Assembly (NCBI RefSeq): GCF_900459175.1
Contig: NZ_UHFA01000002.1
Location: forward strand, 2,108,001-2,172,000
Direction: 5' to 3'
Source of the DNA: Streptococcus downei MFe28
GTDB lineage: Bacteria; Bacillota; Bacilli; Lactobacillales; Streptococcaceae
Length of the DNA stretch: 64,000 nt
Positions 26,632 through 35,704 of the stretch are shown piece after piece. Every line of letters starts with the position of its first letter. Positions within the stretch are counted from its first letter, which is position 1. Both the position numbers and the translations under genes were made by a program. The notes under the pieces were generated by a model. The model had not been told where the DNA came from. It made no database searches and was given only the letters and a program-made list of their open reading frames with translations.

Positions 26632-27069
26632 ATGGCTAGACGAAAAAAGGAACCCGTAGAAGCTCACCGCAGGGCTATTGCTCAAGCGGCCCACCAGCTC
26701 TTTATCGGCAAGGGGCTGGCAGCGACAACTGTTGATATGATTGCCAAAGCTGCAGGTTACAGCAAGGCAACCCTCTATGTCTACTTTAAAAATAAGGAAG
26801 AAACACCACAAATCTATAAAGATATATACCAATTGGGTTTGGAAATGAACCAGCTAATCAGCCGTTTTGTCCAATACGGTATTGAACTTAATTATTTGCA
26901 GGAAGGGCTGAACATTAATCACCTGACCATCTTTTTCTGGAGTGCTCTTTCGGGTATTATTCGCATGGCTGGTAATAAAAAGGCCTATTATCAACTTCTG
27001 AGCCTAGATAATCAAGATTTTTTAAACGAGGAGTACCTAAATCTCTTGCTTGCTTTTAAGAAAGGCTAG
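26632..27069 (+). CDS. TetR family regulator, apparently shortened in the ligand domain
   Basis: 145 residues. The N-terminal TetR helix-turn-helix is complete (AHRRAIAQAAHQLFIGKGLAATTVDMIAKAAGYS, KATLYVYFKNKEE, given here in parts). The usual length is about 190 residues. The ligand domain jumps directly from KNKEE to a segment (TPQIYKDIYQLGLEMNQ) that normally lies some 40 residues later, suggesting an in-frame internal deletion. DNA binding is probably kept but induction may be altered. It heads an operon with the Acg-like gene 6 nt downstream and is preceded by the perfect palindrome. Confidence 0.85.
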   Translation: MARRKKEPVEAHRRAIAQAAHQLFIGKGLAATTVDMIAKAAGYSKATLYVYFKNKEETPQIYKDIYQLGLEMNQLISRFVQYGIELNYLQEGLNINHLTIFFWSALSGIIRMAGNKKAYYQLLSLDNQDFLNEEYLNLLLAFKKG

Positions 27070-27075
27070 CTTATT

Positions 27076-28197
27076 ATGAAAAAAAGGATGAGTCTGATTC
27101 TTCTGCTATTTCCTATCGTCGTCATACTCACAGGAGGAATATCTATGCTTACGATTGGAAGGAAAGCCACTATTCAAACCGACATTCATTTAAAAGGGGT
27201 CCCATCAGATATTGAAGAGGCTCTCTACTATGGTTCTTTTGCGGCTAATTCTCATAACATCCAAAGTTGGAAGGTGACCGTGAAGCCCAACCAGGGTGAG
27301 TTGACGGTCTCCCTGGATAAAAAACGTTCTTTAGATGTCGTTGACCCTAAAAATAGGGAACTTTATATTTCTCTTGGTTGCTATATTCAGTCCTTAAAGA
27401 CGGCCTTTGAGGCCTACGGTTATAAAGTCGACTTAAGACAAACCTCCCCTTCGGCCAGCAACCACTACCAAGCTATTATCTCTAACTACCAAAAAGGGGA
27501 TCATGAAAAAAATGACCAACAACAAGTTGACCTTATTAAGAAACGGCATACAGATAAAAGAAAGTATCTGGCTAGGAAACTTGATAAAGATTTTATTTCT
27601 CAAGCGACCAAGCGATATAAGAATCTCCACTACTATCCTAGGTCAAGTCAAAAATTTACCTACCTAAAAGAGGGTAGCATCAGGGCGGTCAAAAAGCAGT
27701 CAGAAAGCTCGGATTTTTTAAAGGAGCAGAGTGACTGGCTCAGATTTTCCAACCAAGAGACTGAAAAAAAGAAAGATGGAATTTCAGGAGACGTGTTGGG
27801 GCTCAATCCTCTTTTGAAATCCCTATACTTTATGACCACCAACCATCAGAATGCTACTAATCAAGGATTTGCCAAACAAAGCCTATCTACCCTGAAAAAA
27901 CAAGTCAATAACTGTGCTGGTTTCTTTGTAATGACAGGAAAGCAAACCATAGAAGATTGGATTGCAACTGGTCGCCAAGTGCAAGCTTTTTGGTACGATT
28001 GCACCAAAAAAGGGATTGCCATCCAACCCATCAGTGCTATGATTGAAGTCTCTGACTATAACAAAAATCTTGAGAAGGATTTGCAAGTTGATGAGCCTGT
28101 TCAAATGATTTTACGGGCAGGGTATATTGAGTCTTATGGTGAAAATTCTGGTGTCCGCCGTGATCTGAAAGACTATATTCGAGTGGAAGAGGACTGA
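27076..28197 (+). CDS. Acg-type nitroreductase-like flavoprotein with N-terminal membrane anchor
   Basis: 373 residues. A single hydrophobic helix (residues 5-27) is followed by an outward-facing or membrane-associated domain. AANSHNIQSWKV matches the FMN-phosphate loop of Acg/nitroreductase proteins, followed by DPKNRELYISLGCYIQSL, a KKRHTDKRKY block and a C-terminal PVQMILRAGYIES strand. Acg proteins are degenerate dimeric nitroreductases that may sequester or use flavin; no activity can be assigned. Probably repressed by the upstream TetR protein, with which it forms an operon. A bidirectional terminator follows. Confidence 0.75.
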   Translation: MKKRMSLILLLFPIVVILTGGISMLTIGRKATIQTDIHLKGVPSDIEEALYYGSFAANSHNIQSWKVTVKPNQGELTVSLDKKRSLDVVDPKNRELYISLGCYIQSLKTAFEAYGYKVDLRQTSPSASNHYQAIISNYQKGDHEKNDQQQVDLIKKRHTDKRKYLARKLDKDFISQATKRYKNLHYYPRSSQKFTYLKEGSIRAVKKQSESSDFLKEQSDWLRFSNQETEKKKDGISGDVLGLNPLLKSLYFMTTNHQNATNQGFAKQSLSTLKKQVNNCAGFFVMTGKQTIEDWIATGRQVQAFWYDCTKKGIAIQPISAMIEVSDYNKNLEKDLQVDEPVQMILRAGYIESYGENSGVRRDLKDYIRVEED

Positions 28198-28218
28198 AAC
28201 ACCCTATAAAATTTATTG

Positions 28219-28258
28219 ACAAAAAACAGGCAGCCATCAACGGCCTGCCTGTTTGTCT
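28219..28258. terminator. Bidirectional terminator between the Acg-like gene and smpB
   Basis: AAACAGGCAG (28224-28233) pairs with CTGCCTGTTT (28245-28254); it lies between convergent genes. Confidence 0.8.
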
Positions 28259-28260
28259 AT

Positions 28261-28743
28261 TTATTTCTGCCGTCCATTAAAATTCTTCATGACCCGTTTC
28301 ATATCGCGCTCTTGGTCACGACGTTTGATGGACTCGCGTTTGTCATAATCGTGTTTCCCCTTGGCTAGGCCAAGCAAAATCTTGGCGAAACCTCGCTTGA
28401 TATAGACCTTGAGGGGAATCAGAGTCATACCTGTCCCTTTGAGTTCATTCTCAAGTCGGGTAATTTCTCGCTTCTTCAAGAGAAGCTTGCGGGTCCGCTC
28501 AGGGTCCTGGTTCCAGATATTGCCCTGCTCAAAGGGAGCAATATGAACATTGACCAGCCAGGCTTGGCCATTTTTAATCTGGGCGTAGCCATCTTTGAGT
28601 TGGATGCGAGAGGCCCGAACCGACTTAATCTCGGTCCCAGTCAGGACCATGCCAGCCTCAATGGTATCAACGATGGAATAATCGTGTCTAGCCTTTTTAT
28701 TCTGGGCCAGAACATTATTAGTTTGACTTGGTTTTTTAGCCAT
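28261..28743 (-). CDS. smpB: SsrA-binding protein
   Basis: 160 residues: OB-like core with [22 protein letters not shown] and QLKDGYAQI, and a basic C-terminal tail ([18 protein letters not shown]) that enters the ribosomal A-site path. Binds tmRNA for trans-translation. It lies 68 nt after rnr; RNase R degrades the non-stop mRNAs released by this system, so the pairing is functional. Confidence 0.96.
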   Translation of the reverse strand: MAKKPSQTNNVLAQNKKARHDYSIVDTIEAGMVLTGTEIKSVRASRIQLKDGYAQIKNGQAWLVNVHIAPFEQGNIWNQDPERTRKLLLKKREITRLENELKGTGMTLIPLKVYIKRGFAKILLGLAKGKHDYDKRESIKRRDQERDMKRVMKNFNGRQK

Positions 28744-28811
28744 AATTCTCCCTTCTTACAGATTTTCTTCTTCTAGCTTGGAGCCAGCCCGACCACCAGC
28801 ATCAGCTTACA

Positions 28812-31214
28812 TTAGCGCTTCTTACGCCGGCGACCAGATTCGCGTCCCTTTTTATCATTGTGGGGGCGGTTCTGATTCTTGCGCTTGTCGGGCTTTTTCT
28901 TCTTGTGGTCCTTAGGCTTCTTGTCCCACTTGCCCTTGCTGGACTGGTCCTTGTCGCCAAAGCGATTTTGCTTCTTGTCAAAACGGCGTTTGCCTGAACC
29001 TTGACGATTGCGGCGAAATTCCTTGGCCTTATCCTCACGGGCCTTTCTGGCCTGTCTGTCAACCTTTTCAATGACATCAAGGTCACTAGGGAGATAGGCA
29101 AAGTCAATGTCTCCCGTTTCCTTATCAGCTCGGGTCAATTTGACCTTAACTTTTTGGCCGACACGGAAGACCTTGCCAGACTTTTCCCCTTGCAGGGTCA
29201 TGGTCCGCTCATTGTAATTGTAAAATTCAGGCAGGGTGGTGATGTGAACCAGACCTTCAATGGTATTAGGCAATTCGATGAACATACCAAATTTGACCAC
29301 GCTAGCTACCACGGCTTCAAACTCTTGGCCAACTTGGTCAGCCATATATTCGGCCTTCTTCATGGCCTCAACCGTCCGCTCGGCATCAATAGCTCGGCGT
29401 TCCAGGTTTGAAGAGGAGCTGGCCAATTCCGGAATTATCTCCTGGAAGTGTTCCTTCTTCTCCTCGGTCAAATCGCTGTATTCCCGCACCATACGGTGGA
29501 CCAGAAGGTCGGGGTAACGGCGAATAGGACTGGTAAAGTGGGTATAATAATCAGCCGCCAAGCCATAGTGGCCATGGTTGTCTTCAGAGTAGCGGGCCTG
29601 TTGCATGGAGCGTAGCAACATCATGGACATAACTTCGTGACCAGGTTGACCAGCAATTTGGGCCATGAATTCCTGCAGGGCCTTCTGGCCTAGACTGTTG
29701 GCTGTTCCATAGATGGGCACACCAAAGAGGGAGGCGTAGTCTATGAACTTCTGCAACTTCTCGGCCTTGGGCGTCTCGTGAATCCGATAGATAAAAGGAA
29801 GCTTCCTTTTAGCAAAATGCTCAGCCACACACTCATTGGCGGCTAGCATGAAGGACTCAATCATCCGCTCAGCCGTTCCACGGTCACGGACGACTACATC
29901 CGTTGGCAGACCCTTATCATCCACCAAAATCCTTGCTTCAGGACGGTCAAAATCTAGGGCACCCCGCTTAATCCGCATCTCGACTAAAATCTTATGGAGC
30001 TCAGCCATAGCATTGACAGAGTCCATAATTGGCTTAAACTGGGAAATAACTTCTTGGTTGCCAGCCAACATCTGGTTGACATCATCGTAGGTCATCCTAA
30101 AGGAGGTCTTGATCACGGTCTGGGTGATGGTGTGCTTAACTACCTTACCTTGGGGATTGATTTCCATAATAGCCGACTGGGTCAGCCGATCCACATTAGG
30201 ATTGAGGGAACAGATACCATTGGAGAGGCGCTCAGGTAACATTGGCACCACTCGGTCGGTCACATAGACGGAAGTCCCACGGGCAACAGCTTCCTTGTCC
30301 AGAGCAGACCCTTCAGTCACATAATAGGAAACATCAGCGATATGGACCCCCAGTTCAAAGTTGCCATTGGGTAACCTCTTGATATGGACGGCATCGTCCA
30401 AGTCCTTGGCTTCCTTGCCATCAATGGTAAAGGTAATCTCATCGCGCAGGTCCAAGCGATCTTCAAAATCGCTCTCAGACGGAGCATCAGGAATAGCCTG
30501 GGCCTCTGCCATGACGGCTTCTGGAAATTCAGAGACAATATCCATGGATTCCAGAACTTCCAGCACATCAATCCCAACATCATCCTTGTGGCCAACAATA
30601 TCAGACACATGGGCGACGAAATAATCATGATGGCGGGTCGGATACTTGTCAATCTCAACCTTGAGAACCTCGGTGCTGTCCAGAGCCACCGGTTCTTTTT
30701 TGATGTAGATTTTTTGGGAAATCTTTTGATTCTTGGACTTGATATAACCAGCGTAGGGTGGGCGTTCGTCATCCAGAACGAACTTCCCGACCACGGTCTT
30801 AAGCGCTCGGTCAACCACATCAACGACCCGAACTTCGGCGGCTGTTCCCTTTAGACGGTCTGCTGGCTTCTTGACTACAACTTCAACGGTATCGCCATCA
30901 ATAGCATAGCCAACATCATTGCGACCAATAAACATATCCTCTTCATCATCGCTGACATGCAGGAAGCCAAAACCATTCTTGTTGGCCCGAAAGACCCCTT
31001 GAATGGTAATGTCATGCTTTTTCTTGGAGACTTCCTTACGCAAAGAGACATAGCCGTCCTGATTAAAGCGTAGCTTCTTGTTACTCTCTAGTTTGGAGAT
31101 GACCTTAATGAGCTGGGGAAATTTCTGAGAGCCAGCCATATCTAAGGCAGCCGCCAAATCATTGACGCTGGATTTGCCCTGCTCCTTTAAATAGTTAATA
31201 ATTTGTTCTTCCAT
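28812..31214 (-). CDS. rnr: Ribonuclease R
   Basis: 800 residues. An N-terminal winged helix (MEEQIINYLKEQGKSSVNDL) is followed by two cold-shock domains, the RNB catalytic domain with the Asp cluster DGKEAKDLDDAVH, an S1 domain (EFEAVVASVVKFGMFIEL) and a very basic Lys/Arg tail of about 75 residues. A processive 3'-5' exoribonuclease for structured and non-stop RNAs. No strong ribosome-binding site is seen before the ATG. A secG terminator and a 345-bp repeat element separate it from secG, so it probably has its own promoter inside or beside the repeat. Confidence 0.96.
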   Translation of the reverse strand: MEEQIINYLKEQGKSSVNDLAAALDMAGSQKFPQLIKVISKLESNKKLRFNQDGYVSLRKEVSKKKHDITIQGVFRANKNGFGFLHVSDDEEDMFIGRNDVGYAIDGDTVEVVVKKPADRLKGTAAEVRVVDVVDRALKTVVGKFVLDDERPPYAGYIKSKNQKISQKIYIKKEPVALDSTEVLKVEIDKYPTRHHDYFVAHVSDIVGHKDDVGIDVLEVLESMDIVSEFPEAVMAEAQAIPDAPSESDFEDRLDLRDEITFTIDGKEAKDLDDAVHIKRLPNGNFELGVHIADVSYYVTEGSALDKEAVARGTSVYVTDRVVPMLPERLSNGICSLNPNVDRLTQSAIMEINPQGKVVKHTITQTVIKTSFRMTYDDVNQMLAGNQEVISQFKPIMDSVNAMAELHKILVEMRIKRGALDFDRPEARILVDDKGLPTDVVVRDRGTAERMIESFMLAANECVAEHFAKRKLPFIYRIHETPKAEKLQKFIDYASLFGVPIYGTANSLGQKALQEFMAQIAGQPGHEVMSMMLLRSMQQARYSEDNHGHYGLAADYYTHFTSPIRRYPDLLVHRMVREYSDLTEEKKEHFQEIIPELASSSSNLERRAIDAERTVEAMKKAEYMADQVGQEFEAVVASVVKFGMFIELPNTIEGLVHITTLPEFYNYNERTMTLQGEKSGKVFRVGQKVKVKLTRADKETGDIDFAYLPSDLDVIEKVDRQARKAREDKAKEFRRNRQGSGKRRFDKKQNRFGDKDQSSKGKWDKKPKDHKKKKPDKRKNQNRPHNDKKGRESGRRRKKR

Positions 31215-31282
31215 AGTCTTTTTGGGTGGACTAGTTTTACTAGCGCTACCCTTTCATCCTCTTCATTTCTTGATTTTCATTG

Positions 31283-31627
31283 ATACTCATTTAAAGTCAA
31301 AACTAACTTTTTGATACTTTCTAACGTAGCAAGTTTATCAGTGATTAAAAACCACTGATAAACTACGGTAATCGCTAGTGCGAGTTACCTAACTACCTTA
31401 CTCTTCCATTTTCAAAATAGCATCGATTTTGAAAATGGAATGTCGTTTAAAAGTGCGGACGCAAGAAGAAAGATCCAGTGGATGATTTCTTTGAATCCAA
31501 AGGAGTTTGATACCAGTTTGGCGAAAGTATCAGGCTATCTTTTCCTCATTGGCTTAAAAAGTATGCCTTATTAGCCAGATAGAACCATGCGAAAGCCATA
31601 AGTATTAAGTTTTGAACTTTAGAGTAT
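31283..31627. repeat. Mosaic repeat with one cassette between secG and rnr
   Basis: 345 bp with ends ATACTCATTTAAAGTC and ACTTTAGAGTAT. It contains the three-hairpin cassette: GTTTATCAGTG/CACTGATAAAC, GGTAATCG/CGAGTTACC, spacer TAACTACCTTACT and TTTTCAAAAT/ATTTTGAAAA, then GTCG and the GTGCGGACG block shared with the GACTTGTTCG-type elements at 1951 and 52254. BOX-like ends and the second-type core therefore occur in the same element. Confidence 0.78.
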
Positions 31628-31655
31628 TAGTGTAATTTTCGTGGGGAAATTTCTA

Positions 31656-31685
31656 TAAAAAAGGAGCCAACCAAGTCGTCGGCTC
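31656..31685 (-). terminator. Terminator after secG
   Basis: Minus strand GAGCC (31685-31681) and GGCTC (31668-31664) around a 12-nt loop, followed by CTTTTTT, 11 nt after the secG stop. Weak stem but good T-run. Confidence 0.55.
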
Positions 31686-31695
31686 ACCTTTGTCA

Positions 31696-31932
31696 TTACT
31701 TACTTGATAAAATCGCAAGCACTAGGGCATCCAGCAACCAAAGGAAGGTTAGGACACCGGTAAAGCGTTCCATGAAGGCCTCAAATCCACGGGCTTTTGT
31801 TCGCTCGAAGAGGGCTTCTGAACCGCTACTATCAAATACATTACTGCTTGGGTTTTTCTGCGGCTGCATAAAAATTGCAATAATCAAAATTACAGACATA
31901 ACCAATAAAGCAGTCAGTAGAATATTATACAT
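31696..31932 (-). CDS. secG: Preprotein translocase subunit SecG
   Basis: 78 residues with two transmembrane helices (about 3-22 and 56-76) around a polar loop (QPQKNPSSNVFDSSGSEALF) typical of SecG. Part of SecYEG. Follows rpmG by 44 nt in the conserved streptococcal order pmrA-rpmG-secG-rnr-smpB. Confidence 0.93.
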   Translation of the reverse strand: MYNILLTALLVMSVILIIAIFMQPQKNPSSNVFDSSGSEALFERTKARGFEAFMERFTGVLTFLWLLDALVLAILSSK

Positions 31933-31976
31933 ATCTTTCCTCCACTATTGTCCTAAGTAGTTTATCATAAATGGCC

Positions 31977-32123
31977 TTAAGATTCAAGGTGGATGGTCAC
32001 TTTTCGCTCCTTGGGACAGTATTTGGGCACTTGGATTTTTTCAGGATGATTGGCCTTATTTTTCGAGGTCAAATAATTGATACTGCCACAAGAGCTGCAT
32101 TTCAAATTTATTTTTATCCGCAC
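31977..32123 (-). CDS. rpmG: 50S ribosomal protein L33
   Basis: 48 residues starting at a GTG (32123). The translation begins [16 protein letters not shown] (GTG read as Met) and ends with [15 protein letters not shown]. The first zinc-knuckle pair CSSC is present. The second pair keeps only one Cys (YCPKE), as I recall for this streptococcal L33 paralogue. AGGAA lies 6 nt upstream. The GTG overlaps the TAG of pmrA by one base, giving tight coupling. Organisms of this group carry several L33 versions. Confidence 0.9.
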   Translation of the reverse strand: MRIKINLKCSSCGSINYLTSKNKANHPEKIQVPKYCPKERKVTIHLES

Positions 32124-33295
32124 TAGATTTCCTTAACTTTCAAATAATGTCTAAAATTGATAAAGCTCCATGAGAAATTGACAAAAACGATGAGGGAGGT
32201 AGCATAGAAGACCCAGTGATAGCCCAAGAGGGCCGCGACACTAGAGCCGATGAAGGGACCGATGACCTGACCCATATAGGTGAAGGTCTGATTATAGCTA
32301 AAGATGCGAGAAATCCCTTCCTTGGGCGTAATCTTAGTCAGGAGAGAATTGACACTGGGCATGAGAGCCCCAGTTCCAAAGCCATACATAAAGCGAAGTA
32401 GGCCTAATTCCAGCGGGGTCTTAGCATGAGCAAAGGAAAAGTACATGCAAAAGCTGTAAAAAAGGGCGATGAGAAGTAGGCGGTGGTTGCCAATCTTGTC
32501 ACCAATCTTACCAAGGAATGAGCTAGACAGCATGCTGGAAAAACCCATACTAGAGACAATCAAGCCTGAAACAAACATGAGGTTGGTCGTCTGACCTAGA
32601 TGACGAATATAGAGGGTCAAGATTGGGGCGATGGATTGAGCTGAGACCTGAATAATCATACTGGTCACAAAGAGCCCCAGCATAACCTGACGGTTCTTGA
32701 CCTGTTTGAGCAGCTCCCTGGTTGGCAACTCATGCTCCTTCTTAACAGGAACGAAGTCTTCCTTGATTAAGAAAATGGTCATCAGATTGAGGGCCAAAAG
32801 GAGAAAACCGACACCCAAGAAAATATTGCGAATGCCCAGCAGGTCGGCAAAGTAGCCACCCAAGAGGGGACCAATCAGGGTCCCCGCTGTTACTCCTGTT
32901 GCCAGGGTCCCTAGGGCAAAGCCCAGCTTATTTTTGGGAGCCTGACTGGCAATCAGGGCTGTGGAATTGGGTACATAGCCTGAAAACATCCCATTGAGCA
33001 AGCGGAGGGTCAAGAGCCAAAAAACATTGGGCACAAAGGCTAAGCCTCCCATCGTGAAGGCCATGACCAGACTGGCCCGAATCATCATGGGCTTGCGGCC
33101 ATAGCGGTCGGCCAGAGCTCCCCAGATAGGAGAGACCAAGGCTGATGCCAGGGCAGACAGGGAAACCGAAAGACCAGCATAGATCTCAATTGTTCCCGGC
33201 CTAGCTCCTAACTGCTCGACAAAGATGGACATAAAAGGCATGACCAGCGAAAAACTGGCCCCAGTCAGGAAGTTCCCCAGCCAGGCCACTAGCAT
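32123..33295 (-). CDS. PmrA-like MFS multidrug efflux transporter
   Basis: 390 residues, twelve hydrophobic helices; the MFS motif A is visible in [14 protein letters not shown] and antiporter motif C-like glycines in [14 protein letters not shown]. The position next to rpmG-secG identifies it with pneumococcal PmrA, a fluoroquinolone/dye exporter. The first ATG (33295) lacks a ribosome-binding site. The frame continues upstream for 15 codons with residues TTVNWQQN that look like the conserved N-terminus but without a standard start codon; see findings. Confidence 0.88.
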   Translation of the reverse strand: MLVAWLGNFLTGASFSLVMPFMSIFVEQLGARPGTIEIYAGLSVSLSALASALVSPIWGALADRYGRKPMMIRASLVMAFTMGGLAFVPNVFWLLTLRLLNGMFSGYVPNSTALIASQAPKNKLGFALGTLATGVTAGTLIGPLLGGYFADLLGIRNIFLGVGFLLLALNLMTIFLIKEDFVPVKKEHELPTRELLKQVKNRQVMLGLFVTSMIIQVSAQSIAPILTLYIRHLGQTTNLMFVSGLIVSSMGFSSMLSSSFLGKIGDKIGNHRLLLIALFYSFCMYFSFAHAKTPLELGLLRFMYGFGTGALMPSVNSLLTKITPKEGISRIFSYNQTFTYMGQVIGPFIGSSVAALLGYHWVFYATSLIVFVNFSWSFINFRHYLKVKEI

Positions 33296-33445
33296 ATTCT
33301 GCTGCCAGTTAACCGTAGTGATACTTTGCGTTTGAATAGATCATCATCTTCTTTCTCAGATCATCTGCTAAGTATTATACCACAAGTTGCATGGGGAAAA
33401 ATTATCAGCCGATTGATTTTTTAATTAATTCGGGGAGGCAAAAAT

Positions 33446-33722
33446 CACTAGTTAATGAGAATCAGACTAACTCGAAAAACTTCATCTGAGATAACTTACT
33501 AAGCTAAAAAAATAACTAACTAATGGTATTGCGGATAATCCGAACAAAGTCGGAGGCAGCGCTGCCAGAAAACACTAACTGGTGATATTCTGAAAACCCG
33601 AATAAAATCGGAGGTATACCCATAAAAAATTACTAACTGGTGAGAATATAACTCCCTTAAGAAGAAATTGCCCATGATTCCATCGCAAACAAAAAACACT
33701 AACTAGTACAATCTAGTTAGTG
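33446..33722. repeat. Five degenerate copies of an ACTAACTGGTGA-type repeat
   Basis: CACTAGTTAATGAGAAT (33446), AACTAACTAATGGTATT (about 33514), CACTAACTGGTGATATT (33573), TACTAACTGGTGAGAAT (33631) and CACTAACTAG (33697) recur every 58-68 nt. Two of the intervals also share CCGAA-AAA-TCGGAGG. The last copy is one arm of the coaE terminator. The rest of 33296-33767 has no gene. Confidence 0.55.
33690..33722 (-). terminator. coaE terminator
   Basis: Minus strand CACTAACTAG (33722-33713) pairs perfectly with CTAGTTAGTG (33706-33697) around 6 nt, followed by TTTTTTG. It separates mutM-coaE from pmrA. Confidence 0.85.
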
Positions 33723-33767
33723 CCGAGTATTATAAACTGACAAGACATCAAGTCTGAGAATTATTGA

Positions 33768-34367
33768 TTAAAGTTGAGCTTTCAATCGCTCCAGCTGCTG
33801 ATCCAGCTGAGCATAGGTCTCTTCTAGGCTGCCGTTGTTATCAATCAGCTGGTCAGCTAAGCGTATCTTTTTAGCTAAGGGCAACTGGGCTGCAATTCGT
33901 TTTTGAGCTTGGTCAAAGGAGTAGCCATTTCTTGCCATCAACCGTTGCAACTGTTGGTCCTCGTCCAAGACGACCAACCAGATTTCATCGAACCAGTCTT
34001 CATAGTCCAGTTCAAAGAGCAGGGGCAGGTCCATAAAGAAAATGTCCTCTTCTTGAGCCAAACGATCCCGCTCCTTGATGAGTTCCTGGCGAATTATACG
34101 GTCCTGCAGGTCGGCTGATTTCTTTCTGGCAGCCGGGTCATTGAAAATCAATTGGGCAAATTTAGGCCGATCCAGCTCCTGGTCAGGTCCCAAGATCCCT
34201 GTTCCAAAGGCTAAAATCAAAGCTTGGTAGAGCAAGCCTCCCTTGGCTTGCAGGCTATGCACCAGTTGGTCAGCATCAACCACTTGGTAGCCCTTTTGCC
34301 TGAGGTAGGCCGTCACCGTTGATTTGCCTGAGGCGATGCCCCCGGTTAATCCAATAATCTTACTCAT
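33768..34367 (-). CDS. coaE: Dephospho-CoA kinase
   Basis: 199 residues from the ATG at 34367, where homologues begin ([17 protein letters not shown] with the P-loop at residues 8-16); an upstream in-frame ATG at 34388 would add seven atypical residues. VVDADQLVH carries the substrate-binding Asp, and the lid region has DLPLLFE. Phosphorylates the 3'-OH of dephospho-CoA, the last step of CoA synthesis. Its ATG overlaps the mutM TGA (ATGA), as in other streptococci. Confidence 0.94.
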   Translation of the reverse strand: MSKIIGLTGGIASGKSTVTAYLRQKGYQVVDADQLVHSLQAKGGLLYQALILAFGTGILGPDQELDRPKFAQLIFNDPAARKKSADLQDRIIRQELIKERDRLAQEEDIFFMDLPLLFELDYEDWFDEIWLVVLDEDQQLQRLMARNGYSFDQAQKRIAAQLPLAKKIRLADQLIDNNGSLEETYAQLDQQLERLKAQL

Positions 34368-35185
34368 TTCTTCTGACACTTGGGACAATAATGACTACCC
34401 CGCCCTCCTACTTTGATTTTTTCAATAGTTGACCCACAGCGGGAGCAAAGCTCTCCCTCACGCCCATAGACCTCCAGAAAATCCTGCATGCTGCCATCTT
34501 CTCCCAAGGTATTCTTATAGGTGCGAATGGTCGAACCACCACGCTTGATACCCTCTTGCAAAATCCTGATGGTCTGGTCATGCAACCGCTTGATTTCGGC
34601 TGGTCGCAAGCTATCTGAGCGTCTTTCAGGATGAACCTTGGCAGCCCAAAGCACTTCATCCGCATAGATATTCCCCAGACCAGCCACCAAGGATTGGTTC
34701 AGCAAATAGGACTTAATCGGCCTATGGGACTCTACCAAGGTCCTCTCAAAAGGAGCTAATTTAAAAGTTTCCTTGGTAGGCTCGGGGCCTAATTTCTTAC
34801 TGAGAAAATAAGCTGCTTCTTGGGACTTGGGCAGGTATTCCATGGTGCCAAACTTGCGGACATCCTGATAAACCAAGGTCGTGCCATCGGTGAAGGTAAA
34901 GAAGGCGTGAAAGTGCTTATTAGTTGGCAATTGGTCGGAGAAGAGAAAATATTTTCCTTCCATCCGTAAGTGGGAAATAATCAGACCGCCTGTCAGCTCA
35001 AAAATCAAATATTTTCCTCGCCGACGCATGACTTGAACCGTCTGCCCTGGCAGAAGCAATTGGAAATCTTCTACTCCGGTCCGAACCAGTTTGGGATAGG
35101 TCACCTTGACTGTTTTAATGGTCTTGCCGAGGATCTGCCTTTCCAAGCCGCGTCTGACGTTCTCGACTTCTGGTAATTCGGGCAT
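34364..35185 (-). CDS. mutM: Formamidopyrimidine-DNA glycosylase
   Basis: 273 residues. N-terminal P1/E2 catalytic residues after Met removal ([10 protein letters not shown]), the H2TH region ([15 protein letters not shown]), and a C-terminal zinc finger CSRCG...YCPKC with the intercalating Arg loop. Removes 8-oxoguanine and fapy lesions. Operon with coaE. In pneumococcus era lies directly upstream; here about 6 kb of accessory sequence intervenes. Confidence 0.96.
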   Translation of the reverse strand: MPELPEVENVRRGLERQILGKTIKTVKVTYPKLVRTGVEDFQLLLPGQTVQVMRRRGKYLIFELTGGLIISHLRMEGKYFLFSDQLPTNKHFHAFFTFTDGTTLVYQDVRKFGTMEYLPKSQEAAYFLSKKLGPEPTKETFKLAPFERTLVESHRPIKSYLLNQSLVAGLGNIYADEVLWAAKVHPERRSDSLRPAEIKRLHDQTIRILQEGIKRGGSTIRTYKNTLGEDGSMQDFLEVYGREGELCSRCGSTIEKIKVGGRGSHYCPKCQKK

Positions 35186-35264
35186 GGTGCTTCGCTCCTT
35201 TTTTTGAACTTATGATCTTTTTAGTCGCCCCCAACAAGCAGCGGGGGAGCCAAATGGCTTGAGC

Positions 35265-35672
35265 CTAGGACTTGTTTCCCACTTCTAGCTCCTGCCTGAG
35301 GTCTTTCATATACTGTTTCTGTTGCCTTCTTAAGTAAGAGCCAATTAAAGGTCTTAACAAAATCTTTTTGGCTGTGACATTCTCGGTAAAATTCACAAGT
35401 GTCTGCTGTCCTTGCGGTGTGAAACTTCCAGTCCAATGACCCTTGATACTATCATTTTCCATGTCAAATTCCCAAGATTTGCGGGCTTCCAGTTTGGTCG
35501 TTTGAAAATGTGTTTCTATGCCAGACTTGGTTACCTCAATAAAGTTAGCATTATCAATAATTTCAATATCCTTTAAGTCACTTCGCCAAGCAAAATGCTC
35601 GAGGTCGGTTACAGTTGCCCATACTTTATCAATTGGACAGGATAGCATCATATTGATTTGTGATTTTGCCAT
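35265..35672 (-). CDS. SRPBCC-fold (START-like) small protein
   Basis: 135 residues. The N-terminal SCPIDKVWATVTDLEHFAWRSD and the central beta-strands match polyketide cyclase/dehydrase-type SRPBCC proteins, which bind hydrophobic ligands in a helix-grip cavity. The C-terminal helix (YLRRQQKQYMKDLRQELEV) is long and amphipathic. Specific function unknown. First accessory gene upstream of mutM; 32 nt downstream of the S51 peptidase, probably co-transcribed with it. Confidence 0.75.
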   Translation of the reverse strand: MAKSQINMMLSCPIDKVWATVTDLEHFAWRSDLKDIEIIDNANFIEVTKSGIETHFQTTKLEARKSWEFDMENDSIKGHWTGSFTPQGQQTLVNFTENVTAKKILLRPLIGSYLRRQQKQYMKDLRQELEVGNKS

Positions 35673-35704
35673 GTTGCTCTTTTCCTTGATCTCTGTTAAT
35701 TACC

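Noticed and set aside
33446..33722. CRISPR-like array
   Set aside because: The repeats are degenerate, vary in spacing from 58 to 68 nt, share parts of the interval sequence, and there is no cas gene nearby.
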